Position numbers and translations under genes: made by a program. The notes under the pieces were generated by a model. It was given only the letters and a program-made list of their open reading frames with translations. It had not been told where the DNA came from and searched no databases. A stretch of DNA of 64,000 bases from Trichobilharzia regenti (taxonomy: Eukaryota; Platyhelminthes; Trematoda; Strigeidida; Schistosomatidae), in NCBI GenBank assembly GCA_944472135.2, contig OX235270.1, positions 119,179,842 through 119,243,841 on the forward strand. The letters run 5' to 3'. Below are positions 45,318-56,400 of the stretch, piece by piece (position 1 is the stretch's first letter; each line of letters starts with the position of its first letter).

Positions 45318-47141
45318 TCACAGGGAGTGGATGCATCTGCGCCACTGAGAACGATTTTGAGCCATGTCACCAATTGTTTCCAACCATAGATTTTTACCGT
45401 CCCGAGGACCCCAGCCTGGAAGTCTACACCTTTCTACGTGGCTTAGACCAACTGTTGTGGATTTCATTGACTGATGCCAAGTTTTTGTTTGACCGCCGCT
45501 AGCTTTTTTCCAGCCTGACCCTATATCCGCTAACATTGCTCGTCGAGGGAGGCGATGGCTTGGCATACGTAACACATGTCCTAACCATCTCAGTCTTTGT
45601 AGCTTCACGACTTCGTCGATTGATTTCCCCTGTTTACCTAGAACTCTACGCCTAACCTCCATGTTGCTCACCTTATTATGCCACTTTACACGGGAAATAG
45701 AACGCAGGCACCTATGATCAAAGACAGCTAGTCTTTTCATGTCTTCCACTCTCAGTGGCCAGGTCTCACAACCATAAAGGAGGACGGAGCGGACTGATGA
45801 GCAGTACACCCGCCCTTTGGTCGATAGTCGAACATCTCGTCTACGCCAGAGTCGGCGTAAACTAACAAATGCGAAACGAGCCCCTTGTATTCGTGCTGAG
45901 ATTTCGTCAGAGATCAGCCCGTTGGGGCTGATGGTACTTCCCAAATAAGTGAAGCGGTCAACGTGCTCTACCACTTCACTTCCTATTTTTAAACTAGGCG
46001 TCGATGTAGTCCAGTCCTGTAACATCATCTTGCATTTGGCGGGAGCGAATCGCATGCCAAACATTCGTAGATTGCTGCTCAAGGTGTTTAGAAGACTCTG
46101 CATTTCGTCAGCGTCTTCGCCTAGAAGGACTATATCGTCTGCATATTCCAAGTCAACGAGATTATTCCCCGGTAGCAAGTCAATCCCTGAGTCGCTGAAG
46201 TCACCTAGGGTTAAGTCCATTAACACATCTATGATGAAGTTGAATAGAAAAGGAGATAATGGGCATCCTTGACGGACACCACTGGTCGTCATCAGTTCAG
46301 ATGACAGCTCGCCGTAAGCCCTCACCTGGCTGTATGAGTACGAGTAGAGTGCCTTAATCAGTGCAATATATTTTCTTGGAATTCCCTTTACAGCCAAGCA
46401 TCTCCAGAGAACTTCCCGATCGACAGAGTCGAATGCTGCCTTTAGGTCAAGAAATATAATGACTGTTGGACGCCGGTAGGAATGCCTATGTTCTAGAATC
46501 TGTCGGAGGGTGAAGATATGATCAATACACCCTCTTCCTGGTCTAAAGCCTGCCTGGCTCTCTCGTGTTTGTGCTTCCCGAGCACCACTCAGTCTACGCA
46601 TGATTATTGAGCCTAAGACTTTAGATACTATATTAGTCAAGCTAATCCCTCTGTGATTATCACAGGAAGACTTGTCTCCCTTCTTGTATATGGGGATAAT
46701 CAGTGACTTACACCAACCCGATGGGACTTCTTCTGATTCCCAGACGCTGCCTAGTACCTCAGTTAATCCGGACAGTAAGCTGTCTCCACCGTACTTAAAT
46801 ACCTCTGGAGTCATTCCATCAGGTCCCGCTGCTTTGCCTAGTTTCAGATTGGTGACAGCTTTAGTAACCTCAGTTAGTGACGGAGGACCTGTGTTTATAT
46901 CCCATTCAGGGAGGTGTTGGATGCTCGGAAGGTTGAGCGTGGCTGTGGGCAAATTAAACTGCTCCTCATAATGCTCTTTCCAACGATCCAGTCGTCTATC
47001 CTGGGAGCTAATTATAGTGCCATTTTTTTCCGAGATTGTCTCACTGATGATTTGTCTTCTCCCACCCGTTTCCCTGATGAGTCCAAAGAGTTGCCTATCC
47101 TCGAAGCTTTCTCCATCTCTTTGGCTTTTGTCGCCCACCAC
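45318..47141 (-). CDS. LINE pol: reverse transcriptase and C-terminal region
   Basis: 607 codons open. RT motifs in order: AAGPDG (residues 104-109), LIIPIYKKGDKSSCDNHRGI (about 148-167), AGFRPGRGCIDHIF (197-210), FLDLKAAFDSVD (230-241, first catalytic Asp), SGVRQGCPLSPFLF (287-300), LEYADD (331-336, catalytic pair) and FGMRFAPAKC. The C-terminal part has YLGS, LLYGCETWP, FDHRCLR and RLRWLGHVLRM. The listed ATG is not the natural start. The first 15 or so codons are the frame-shifted continuation of the endonuclease/linker frame 47785-47012, and the two frames should be one protein. Apart from that single indel region (about 47095) the RT looks undamaged. Confidence 0.88.
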   Translation of the reverse strand: MVGDKSQRDGESFEDRQLFGLIRETGGRRQIISETISEKNGTIISSQDRRLDRWKEHYEEQFNLPTATLNLPSIQHLPEWDINTGPPSLTEVTKAVTNLKLGKAAGPDGMTPEVFKYGGDSLLSGLTEVLGSVWESEEVPSGWCKSLIIPIYKKGDKSSCDNHRGISLTNIVSKVLGSIIMRRLSGAREAQTRESQAGFRPGRGCIDHIFTLRQILEHRHSYRRPTVIIFLDLKAAFDSVDREVLWRCLAVKGIPRKYIALIKALYSYSYSQVRAYGELSSELMTTSGVRQGCPLSPFLFNFIIDVLMDLTLGDFSDSGIDLLPGNNLVDLEYADDIVLLGEDADEMQSLLNTLSSNLRMFGMRFAPAKCKMMLQDWTTSTPSLKIGSEVVEHVDRFTYLGSTISPNGLISDEISARIQGARFAFVSLRRLWRRRDVRLSTKGRVYCSSVRSVLLYGCETWPLRVEDMKRLAVFDHRCLRSISRVKWHNKVSNMEVRRRVLGKQGKSIDEVVKLQRLRWLGHVLRMPSHRLPRRAMLADIGSGWKKASGGQTKTWHQSMKSTTVGLSHVERCRLPGWGPRDGKNLWLETIGDMAQNRSQWRRCIHSL

Positions 47142-47785
47142 TGTTCACGGTCCTTGCGGAGACTTTTCGTAAGTTTCCTCTTGTGCAGCTTTCGCTCCTC
47201 ATTGAATTCGGAGCTCGCCGGAATAAGTCTTCTAGCATCTATCAGTTCGGATGAGGCGGTGGAGATCCAGTGGTTTTTACTCACCTTTGGGTTTACCTTA
47301 TTCACAGCTTTTACAGCTGTATCTATGGCTGCCTGGATATTTTTCCAAGCTTCTTCAGGGTGAGCACAGCTGTCGAACACAGATATGTGTTTAGCTAGTT
47401 CTTCCTCAAATACGGATTTAGTTTCCTGATCGAGCTGGGGACGTGATGGTTTTACCGCCAGCTGTTTCCTACGTCCGTTCAGTCGTAAGCACACCCGAGC
47501 GCGGACCAGTGCATGGTCGGTATCTACGCACGTGTTCCAGAAGGAGCGACAATCTCCTACCGACCCACGCCAACGATAGCTTATTGCTATGTGGTCTATT
47601 TGTGTCCAGCGTTGGTTTGATGAAGGGGGTCTCCAAGTCAAACAGTGTCTCTCCTTGTGTTTAAAGTTAGTGCTTACAAGAAACAAATGATTATCAGAGC
47701 AGAACTGTAGGAGACGGTCACCGTTGTCGGTTCGCTGGCACGGAACTCCATAGGTGCCACCGACATCCTTCTCAGATTGACACAA
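47012..47785 (-). pseudogene. LINE pol: end of APE endonuclease and linker, before the frameshift
   Basis: The frame contains DNGDRLLQFCSDNHLFLVST, TWRPPSSNQRWTQIDHIAIS and DTDHALVRAR, the last third of an APE-type endonuclease with its DH catalytic region. A charged linker follows, ending EQWWATKAKEMEKAS at about 47100. After that it runs out of frame with the RT. The N-terminal endonuclease is missing because the element is 5' truncated at about 47787. Confidence 0.82.
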
Positions 47786-47787
47786 TT

Positions 47788-47905
47788 ACCAGAACATAAG
47801 AATTTAGCGACATGTAGAAATTATGCAAGTGCCTTTATGTGATCATGAGCAATAAGCTGCGCTCAAAACATCATCAGTGAATAATACTCTATGTGCTTTT
47901 ATCAA
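47788..47905 (+). pseudogene. Second PLE type, continuation of GIY-YIG after the LINE
   Basis: A plus-strand frame reads EHKNLATCRNYASA (about 47793-47834), the segment expected after NYIG in a GIY-YIG nuclease, then stops. The dispersed 3'-end repeat ATGAGCAATAAGCTGCGCTC (47845 onwards) follows. A CAATT-like match on each side of the LINE may be the target-site duplication. Confidence 0.6.
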
Positions 47906-48979
47906 ACTAAATAATTCTGGCGGAGTTTTTCTCTTCTCATTTCTGAAGTAAAAACATAAAGCTTACAATACATCTCGGCATATAATTATCCAAAGCCAAA
48001 AAATATGTTCCACCACAGGCCTCAACATTGCAGAAGTGATTGATTACCTCACATCCCATATACTATATCAATTAAAACATGTGTGAGCATACACACATAC
48101 GAGTGGCGCCCATCGCACGTGATTCTAGGGGACATGCTCCAAAATAGTTTAGGAAACCAAGAGTAGCATCAGTATTATCCCCAATGTTTTCGTTTTCATA
48201 AAAACTAAAATGACCAGTGATCAAAATGTTCGGTATGTATTACGTAATATGCACCGCAACTTCTCAGATAAAATCCGTCTGATATAAATCCGTCAACGCT
48301 ATATAAATTTATTAAACGCACTAAATGTCCTGTATTTTAATGTAATTAACATAAGAGAAATACATTAACTAGTACAAATCAAATTCGGAATTCGCAAACT
48401 GATTCACGATTTGCAATTTACCCTTCGGAGTGAAACTTTAGCGGTTTCCTTTGGAAACCAGAATTACCCAGATCCACATGATATCACAAACGGTAATCAA
48501 GAAAACAAGCATGAATGCCTGATACCAAATACTACTAGTTGATAGATATCAGCATTTGGATGCGACTCTCATCAATAAGTAGTCTTTGCTAGCAAGAATT
48601 CGGGTGGTCTGAGTACATAGAATAATTGACAGTAGTCAGGAAACACTTACAGCCACTTAGATGGACGCTAAAGGATTTACTGTAGCTCATAATTATCCTA
48701 AGCTGTATCATGTATGGGTCTGTGACATACACTGATGGAAGTTGTAAATATACGGGTATTGACTATTCTCTGGCCAGCGTCGTAACAAAGGCAGCTTGGC
48801 AGCAGTGGAAAACACAACTCAGCATTAAGCTGTTTACGACATGACAAACATGATTTGGTGAGGTAATGACTAAACGCATGAATACAAAACTGTTCAAGAT
48901 GTCGAAATAATCGTCCCTACAAATCTTAGTGAGGTACTGAAATCGTCTTCCGTATTTCTATAGTCAGTCAAATTTTTAT
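47906..48979. other. Nothing recognised
   Basis: Should contain the missing start exon of the CFAP157-like gene or its promoter if these lie on this side of the LINE. I found no convincing ATG exon. Confidence 0.35.
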
Positions 48980-49100
48980 TTTCCTTCACGTTCCCCAGTG
49001 GAACATAGGGCTTAAAGCAAGTGACTTGAAGTTTCTGTAGCAGTGTTTATATTTTACAGGATGGGGTTGGTAGCCTCATGCCCGAATTGGGGCATAAAAA
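48980..49100 (-). mobile_element. S1 SINE fragment, antisense
   Basis: CACGTTCCCCAGTGGAACAT, then GAAGTTTCTGTAGCAGTG and GGGTTGGTAGCCTCATGCCC. Truncated before the tRNA head. Confidence 0.8.
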
Positions 49101-49554
49101 AACAATCCACATAGCCTCTGACTGTTTGATCTTAGCCGGGGTATAACAATTTCATAATCTAGAAGAAATATCTAGAAACGTTAACCCATCCATACAGCAT
49201 CTTAGTCGGAACGCCAGATATCTCCTATTTAGCCTCTCATCTTGTCTAGTGACGCCTAGCGACTCCCGATCATATAATCATCGTTCTTTCTGTCCTACTT
49301 CATGTTTTCCTCCAAGAAATGTAGGAATGTAAGCTGTGATGCATAGAACAAACTGAATTTCATTTTCCTTACAGACCCCCCCCCCGCTACGTTAGAAATA
49401 TGCATCATCTCATAGATATATATAAACTTTATCACCATGAAAAGATTATTCTCATATTCACCAAAATCATCTGTTTTATCATTATTTAAAAAGCACAGTG
49501 TATGCTGGTAATCCTGGATACTGAACACTAAACAGCACTAAATCCTTCCAGTTC

Positions 49555-49745
49555 CTTTCACTCCAGTGGAAACTGAACGCAGGACCACGTGATCAGTGTG
49601 GGTCTGAGGGTAAAGTGAATTAGATTGTGAGAAGAGGAGATGAAAGTTTATGGGCAATCGTAAAAGTGACTGTAGAAAAGACAGTGTAGTGGAGATGTCC
49701 TGCTGAAGTCCTATGTTCCACTCGGAACCCGAAAGAATAATATCC
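49555..49745 (+). pseudogene. RTE LINE relic, last 190 bp
   Basis: Decayed C-terminal region (GAAGAGGAGATGAAAGTTTA) and 3' end CCTATGTTCCACTCGGAACC followed by GAATAATA. Confidence 0.75.
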
Positions 49746-50376
49746 CTAACACTCATAACTGGTTGACGCATCTCCTTTAGAGTAAACTTTCGTAAAACAA
49801 TCCAACCTGTCTATTATGGATACTTGTAAGCTTTTGAGATAAGATATGATGATCAGCATCGTATAACAATTAAAAACAAACAAAAAAAAGTACATAAAGC
49901 TCAGTCGTCAAAATCTCCTCTTCTCCTTGTCCTCTTAAGAATTCATAGAGTAAAACCACATTCACACCGACAAACAGATACTTTCATCATAATCATCATG
50001 CGCTTAAAGTTTGTATAAAACAAGCATACACTACGCCAATCTATAATTCACCATTAAAAACAAAAAATCTACGCTAATTTAAGCCAATCTACTGTATAGT
50101 CAAAAAGCTAACAATGCAAAGAAGAAAAAACAACAATGCTTTATAATTTGTATACTTTTCATTTGTTTTTTTATGTTTTCCTACAGAAAATGGTCATCGT
50201 AAGGACAAAATAGGCAGATTCAAAGAATGTGAATGTAAAAAAAGAAACAAGATAAAGTTGACTTTAAAAAATCACATTAGAAAGGATACTTTAAAAGTAC
50301 TTGATCAGAGAATTAGTCAATAGTCAGTGAGACATTGCACACAATTTATCTTTCTAGAAAAATAATAATTTAATTA

Positions 50377-50377
<1 letters not shown>
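49746..50377. other. Probable intergenic region between the two host genes
   Basis: AT-rich. On the minus strand an ATTAAA (50374-50369) lies about 65 bp after the SCYL3-like stop and could serve as its poly(A) signal. Nothing else recognised. Confidence 0.35.

Positions 50378-50417
<40 letters not shown>
50378..50417. repeat. (AT)n microsatellite
   Basis: About 20 AT units, within 20 bp of the stop codon of the SCYL3-like gene, in its 3' UTR. Confidence 0.95.
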
Positions 50418-50419
<2 letters not shown>

Positions 50420-50436
50420 CAAAGTAGACAAATTTA

Positions 50437-50481
50437 TCACGTGTCTGAATTCCAAGCATCTTCCCATCCGGTTTGTGCATC
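50437..50481 (-). CDS. SCYL3: SCYL3-like, last exon
   Basis: Acceptor CCACTTTTAG, then 14 codons DAQTGWEDAWNSDT and TGA (50439-50437). Short but in phase with the preceding exon, and with the acidic Trp-rich ending expected of the family. Confidence 0.72.
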   Translation of the reverse strand, partial: DAQTGWEDAWNSDT

Positions 50482-53375
50482 CTAAAAGTGGAAAAATGTA
50501 ATTCGATGAAAACAAAAATCCATATTTTTATACAGTAGAAGTAGTAGTGGTAAAATTATTGGAATCTCTTTTCAACAGAGGGAATTTAAAAAGGTTTTTC
50601 TTTCATATTTTCAAAGTCAAAACATTCATCACAGCATAATTATGAAAAAGGGTGATCATAATTTGAGCATATTTCGAGGATTAAAACTAATTAATGGATA
50701 TGAGTAGTTGGAAAACCACGAATATCGATCAATAGTAATCTTTCCATCTGCCTTCCAAATTTAATTAGCACACTGTGGTAGACAGTGCCGAGATAGTAGT
50801 TTCTTAGCTGAGGGGTTCTCAAAATGATGCAAGTGAATAGCTAAAGATTCGCACTGATGTATTTTCTCAATTGATCAATGCTTCGGTTGAGTAAAAGAGT
50901 AGTTACATCAGGTGTCACACATTTTATGACTTATAGCCTATGCAAATAAACTGGCACTGGCTTCTTAATTAAATCCATCCACTTAGTAAATTCATCACAA
51001 ACACTAGAACAGATTCAGTTTTTATAACCATTGATTAGAACATTCTAATAATTCTTCAAAGGTTTAATTTGACTTGATATTATGCAAGGTTCCATGCAGA
51101 CCTATCCTACCCTACTTAATATTTCTCAACACGAATTAACATTTAATCGTAGAATAATCAACAACAAAACATAAAATACACGCCAGCAAAATGTTACAGG
51201 CTTATGCATCAGGCTATGTGCTAAACTTGATGTATTACGTCCTATAATACTATCAGGTCGCTTTGACACACGTAAATATATATATATATATATATATATT
51301 TCTCAACTACTTATATACCTTTTCTTATTCGTTCTAACATATTTCACAATTTTACAAGTTCGCCTTTTAGTTACGAAGCAGTAACACTCAGCATAATGCA
51401 TCACTCCGTGTAATTTCCTTAAATCTTCCGATTACGAGAAACTGACCAACAATTTTAGTATTTGTCATTCCAATTCTTAATTAGCTGTATATTTTTAGAC
51501 AATGAATGTTTGTGTGTTTAATTCTAATGATCGTATGATGCTAACCAAATTACCGCAAACATAACATTTGTAAAACAAAGAGAAAAATTTACAATAGTAA
51601 CCACTGTCTGCATTTTTAAAATTATTTATTTATTTGAGTGTGAAAAAAAAGAAACTCACTGTAGCTAATCTATTATTCCATTCCATAAATATGCACCAAT
51701 CATTCACACTACATAGTGCAAACTTTGGCTTACTAATAAGATAATATTCAAGAAGTGCATGATAATTGGAGGTGAAATGAAAATGACGGTCTCTGGCTGG
51801 AATCCTGAAGCAAATCAGAATTTCAGTCACTAAGTAGCATACTAATAGCAGTCGAACAATCGAAGACTATCTCAGACAGCCTTACCAACAAATAATATTT
51901 CCTTATTCTGGTCAACAAATCGAAAATCCATTCCTTACAAAATTACATAACTTGTGGAGCATTTACTTATCTAGAGCGTGGAGATGTGATCCATTGGCAT
52001 AATAAGTACTCAAGTAAGTAGGTTCCTGATTCGAATCTCATTCCATCTACTTCACAGGCTGATATCATCACCTTAAACATCAAATGTGACTCACAGCCCG
52101 GTATCCGGTAACCGATTTCCACCTAACTTATCGGAAGTGAATGAAATTATCTAAACAAGTGAAAGATGTGAAAGATTTCTGTACAACATTTTTCTCAGAT
52201 CCAAATAATCATATATAGGGTAGAGATTTATACCTACTATACAGATATTGAAAAACAAACCACTCAATCTAATTATTACATTATTGTGTCCTTTAGTTCC
52301 TAGAGGAGCATAAGGCTTTAGCCGCACGTCTCCACTGCTTTCGGCGCTCTGCCAACGTTTTCACCTGGTTATACATCTGTCCACATGCTGTTATCTCCTT
52401 TTCTCAAGACCTCCTCTATGTCACCCACGTGCTGACGACCAACTCACCGCTTCCCATTTGGGTTCCACTCGAGAGCCTGTTGCGTGATGTCAGTTGATAG
52501 TTTTCTCACCTACATCTCTTCGCACAATTAGTTCCTCGTTGGTTCGCTCCCTGTTGCTGATCTTTTCTGGCCAGTCATCTGATCTTGAGCGAAGACAGCT
52601 GTTGATGAAGGTCTGTAGTTTGTTCGAAAAGTCCGTCGTAACGCGGCGCCAAGTCTCCGACCCGTATAGTAGCACTGACTTCACATTGGAGTTGAAAATC
52701 CGGGTCTTATTTTTTCACGTTGAGTTCTGTTGATCTCCACACAGACTTGAGAGTAATGAAAGCTTGTCTTGCTTTCCCGATCGTCGCCTTAATATCCTCA
52801 CCACTTCCTCCCCTAATTGAAAGGATGCTTCCCCAGGTTGGTAAAGGAGGTTGCTTCTTCCAGATTTCTCCTATTTATACTGATTATTGTCTGTAGTTGC
52901 TGTTGGCCAGGAGTCTTCATCAGCTTTATTTTCTAATCCTGCAATCTAATCTCATGACTGTCACTAAATGGAGCTAATAAGTCACAAAGGAAAGAATACC
53001 TGTTACAAAATGTAAATAAATACAAAAAGGTACAAACATAAGGTAAGTGAGAGAGAGAGAGAGAAAAGAAAAGCAATCATCATTAAATACATACTTCTTC
53101 TACTGAATTTTCCAAAGACGATCCATTTAGTGTGTTACAGGTTGTAAGTGAATAATTGAGAGGTGATAATGACATGGAGGGCTTTTGTACAATTTTAGGT
53201 TCCATTAGTGTTAAAATTGCATCAACCTCACGTTCTTCATTTAAAATCTAAGGTTTTTTAAAAGAGATTTTCCAAAAAAATAGAAAAAACACCAATTAAT
53301 TTGATATAATATCAGTAGATTTTAATTCCTATTTTAACAGTGGGCAAAGAGACATTTACTTTTATTTGGATCCTT

Positions 53376-53434
<59 letters not shown>

Positions 53435-56400
53435 GACAAAACCTATGTTAACGACAGCTAGTCGATTAACCAAGAAGTCAAAGGGGTGACAGTTAACCAA
53501 GAAAACTAATGAAACAACTGAAGGGTAGATTAATGCAGGCAGATGAAAAATGCACAATGCATATGTTAAGAAATAATAATAATAATAGATAACCAAATTA
53601 TTAGAGTCAATTACATAAGAACAATTAGATTTGTGAAATAGGCAAGTCAATAAGAAATTGAAAATAATATGAAGTTCTAAATAGAATGGGTGAAGACAGT
53701 TAACAAAATATTGAAGTTAGGCGTCGAGTGCTAGGTAAACAGGGGAAATCAATCGACGAAGTTGTCAAGTTACAAAGACTGAGATGGTTAGGACATGTGT
53801 TACGTATGCCTAGTCATCGCCTTCCTTGACGAGCAATGTTAGCGGATATAGGGTCAGGTTGGAAAGGAGTTAGCGGAGGTCAAACAAAAACATGGCACCA
53901 GTCAATGAAATCTACAACAGTTGGTCTAAGCCACGTAGGCAGGTGTAGACTTCCTGACTGGTTAGGGTCCTCGGGACGGTAAAAATCTATGGTTGGAAAC
54001 AATTGGTGACATGGCTCAAAATCGTTCCCAGTGGCGCAGACTCATCCATTCCCTGTGACTTATAATTTCCAATGAAACTGTTTTCTTCTTCGTTATTACT
54101 CTTTCTTTGTCTCACACCTCTGCTCACTGTTTCTATTATGCTTTTCTTGTACTTTCTTCTCTTGCTTTGTGTGCTACATGGAGTGTGGTGACTTGAACTG
54201 CCGCACTTATGTGCAAAGTTCTATGTCGAAAACAGACAGACAGACAGTTAACAAAATAACCAAAGTAAAGAAAGAGGCTTTACGACTTCCTTCTGATGGA
54301 TTCTACGGGTTCCTGCTAGGTACAAAAGACAGTCGTAAAAATTAAGACCGGTTGGAATACAATAAATAACTGTGAAGGTTTTGTAATCTGAGCTGGCTGA
54401 TTTGATTACAAAGCCTAGAGAACACAAACAAATCTAAATTATTCACGTGAGTTACAAATCTCCTCTTATTATTTCAAAAAGCTTTGTTAATCAGTATTAC
54501 AACAAGATGATCTAAAACAGAGCTACCGAATCAACTTTGTCTACCCTTTGCTAAACCAACCATGCAAGATGATATTCGAAAATCCGACGATGAACATGAC
54601 TAACTGGTGACTGACATGGAGACGAGATTAAACAGTTTATTGGTTACAGGATTTCATCATGAGGTGACATCAGTTAGAGAACCATTGGAAAACCTGGGAG
54701 TATTGGACAGCTGTCTCCTCTGTCCTAGTTTGGGAGACCTTAGCAGTACGCACCCATCAGGGTTTGGACCCAGGATCTCGTGGTTACAAGGCGAGCTCGT
54801 AGACCATTAAGTCAGTGAGACCCGATTCAATGGCTTATTGCTCGATTAGTTTATTAATTGACAGCGCAAGTCCACTTCATTGAATGGTTTATACATGGCT
54901 CCATTTACACGTTGTTTTACAGTCTCAATTGATAAAATCAACATGAAAATGAAATTCTAAGGACACCGACATTTTTGCAGCTGTTAAGACAGTTGTAAAT
55001 AACTGTTTTTATCAAGACACTCCTACAGACATCTATTTTTATTAGGCATTTCATGGACAACTACCTGAAACAGTCGTTTGAGCATATAATTCAGGCTCTT
55101 TAAACCACACACTAATAAACTGCGTTTATATTATATATATATATATATATGAGGTGATTTTTAACTCCCAACAACAAATTGCGCGAAGCATACCTTTTCT
55201 TCTTGTCTTTGTTGTTGTTCTTCTTTTTCTTCCTTCTTATGATTGCCCGCAGCAGTAGAATTATCCACAGAGCATGCTGGTAATGTTATCTTATCAATGG
55301 ATTTGTCTACAACCGCTGAAGATTCATGCTTATTAACTACATGTGTGGCTTTATTACATGACGATGATTTATTGATAGGATCAAAATTTCGTTCAGGTAT
55401 TTCTTCACAGGTATTTTGAGCAGTTTTTAGTAGCACATCTCCACCATAACCAGAGTGAGAGTCATGACTATTACTACTGTTCTCATTGTTACTAGTATTA
55501 TTATTACTGAAAGCAGCATCAGTTTTGGTACTAGAAGTGGAACGGCTGTTGGGCAACTTGATGACATCACCTGAAAATTATTTTTAAATGTGCATATATG
55601 TTGTTGGGCAACACAGAAATGATGGCATAAACAAAAAAAAACAAAATCACAAGGAAAGAAATCTAGTTTTTTCCTAGCCCTTTTAAACAAAGTGAGGTGA
55701 AACCCTGCTGCTCAGCTCACAACATCAATTTATTGATCATGATATGCCAATATACATAATCAAATTTATCGACAAACTTTAGATATCACTAATAACTTCA
55801 TAGTTAAATTGTGAAACACATGCATAAATAACGCTATGGACTATTCTAACACAACAATGAAGAACAACTTGTGCACACGCACATCCTGCGATGGTTTAAT
55901 GGTTCAAGTTCGATTCTACAATTACATTAAAACTATCACGATTCATAATGACAAATGAAAGGTTCTACAATTAATTAATTCCTGTGTAAAAAAAGAGAGT
56001 GTATCCATAAGTAATAATATCTTCAAAGGTCAAGTAGTACACAGTAGGATTATAGAGAAACAAAAAAATGATATCATCTCGCAACATTCGCCTTTTTGAG
56101 AAGATTTATTTCTAAGATGCTATAGCTAATTGGAATGAAAATGCAACTTATTTCATATGCACAAGACATGAAGGCTAATCAAATAAAACTCACCGTCTGT
56201 TAGAGTAGAGGTAACCGGAGAACTATTTCAAGAAAATAAATACGGAAAAGAAAATTAATGACTAAGTTTACTAATAAAGTATTTTTTGCGAAAGTGATAA
56301 CGCGAAGAAACAACTAATTTAGAACCCTGTGTAAATTTGTATCACTTCAACTTGAAACAGTACACATGAAAACTAGTGAACAGAAGTATAGTCATGCTGA

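Larger units (their letters stand above)
45134..47787 (-). mobile_element. RTE-like LINE (second lineage), 5' truncated, nearly intact pol
   Basis: It runs on the minus strand from the late endonuclease (47785) to a short 3' UTR and a tail of GACA/GA units (GTCTCTGTCTGTCTG on the plus strand at 45134). It is distinct in sequence and tail from the abundant RTE of this window. A 3' fragment of the same family lies at 53711-54242. Inserted into a PLE nuclease, which continues on both sides. Confidence 0.9.

Noticed and set aside
45949..47363. Plus-strand frames of 99-149 codons
   Set aside because: Antisense of the LINE pol frames.
48545..48600. Minus-strand UUGAUGAGAGUC as a further hammerhead
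   Set aside because: No GAAA at the right distance and no stem I.
53312..53650. 112-codon minus-strand frame with an IYIYIY run
   Set aside because: Translation of the (TA)n microsatellite; it lies in an intron and has no conserved part.
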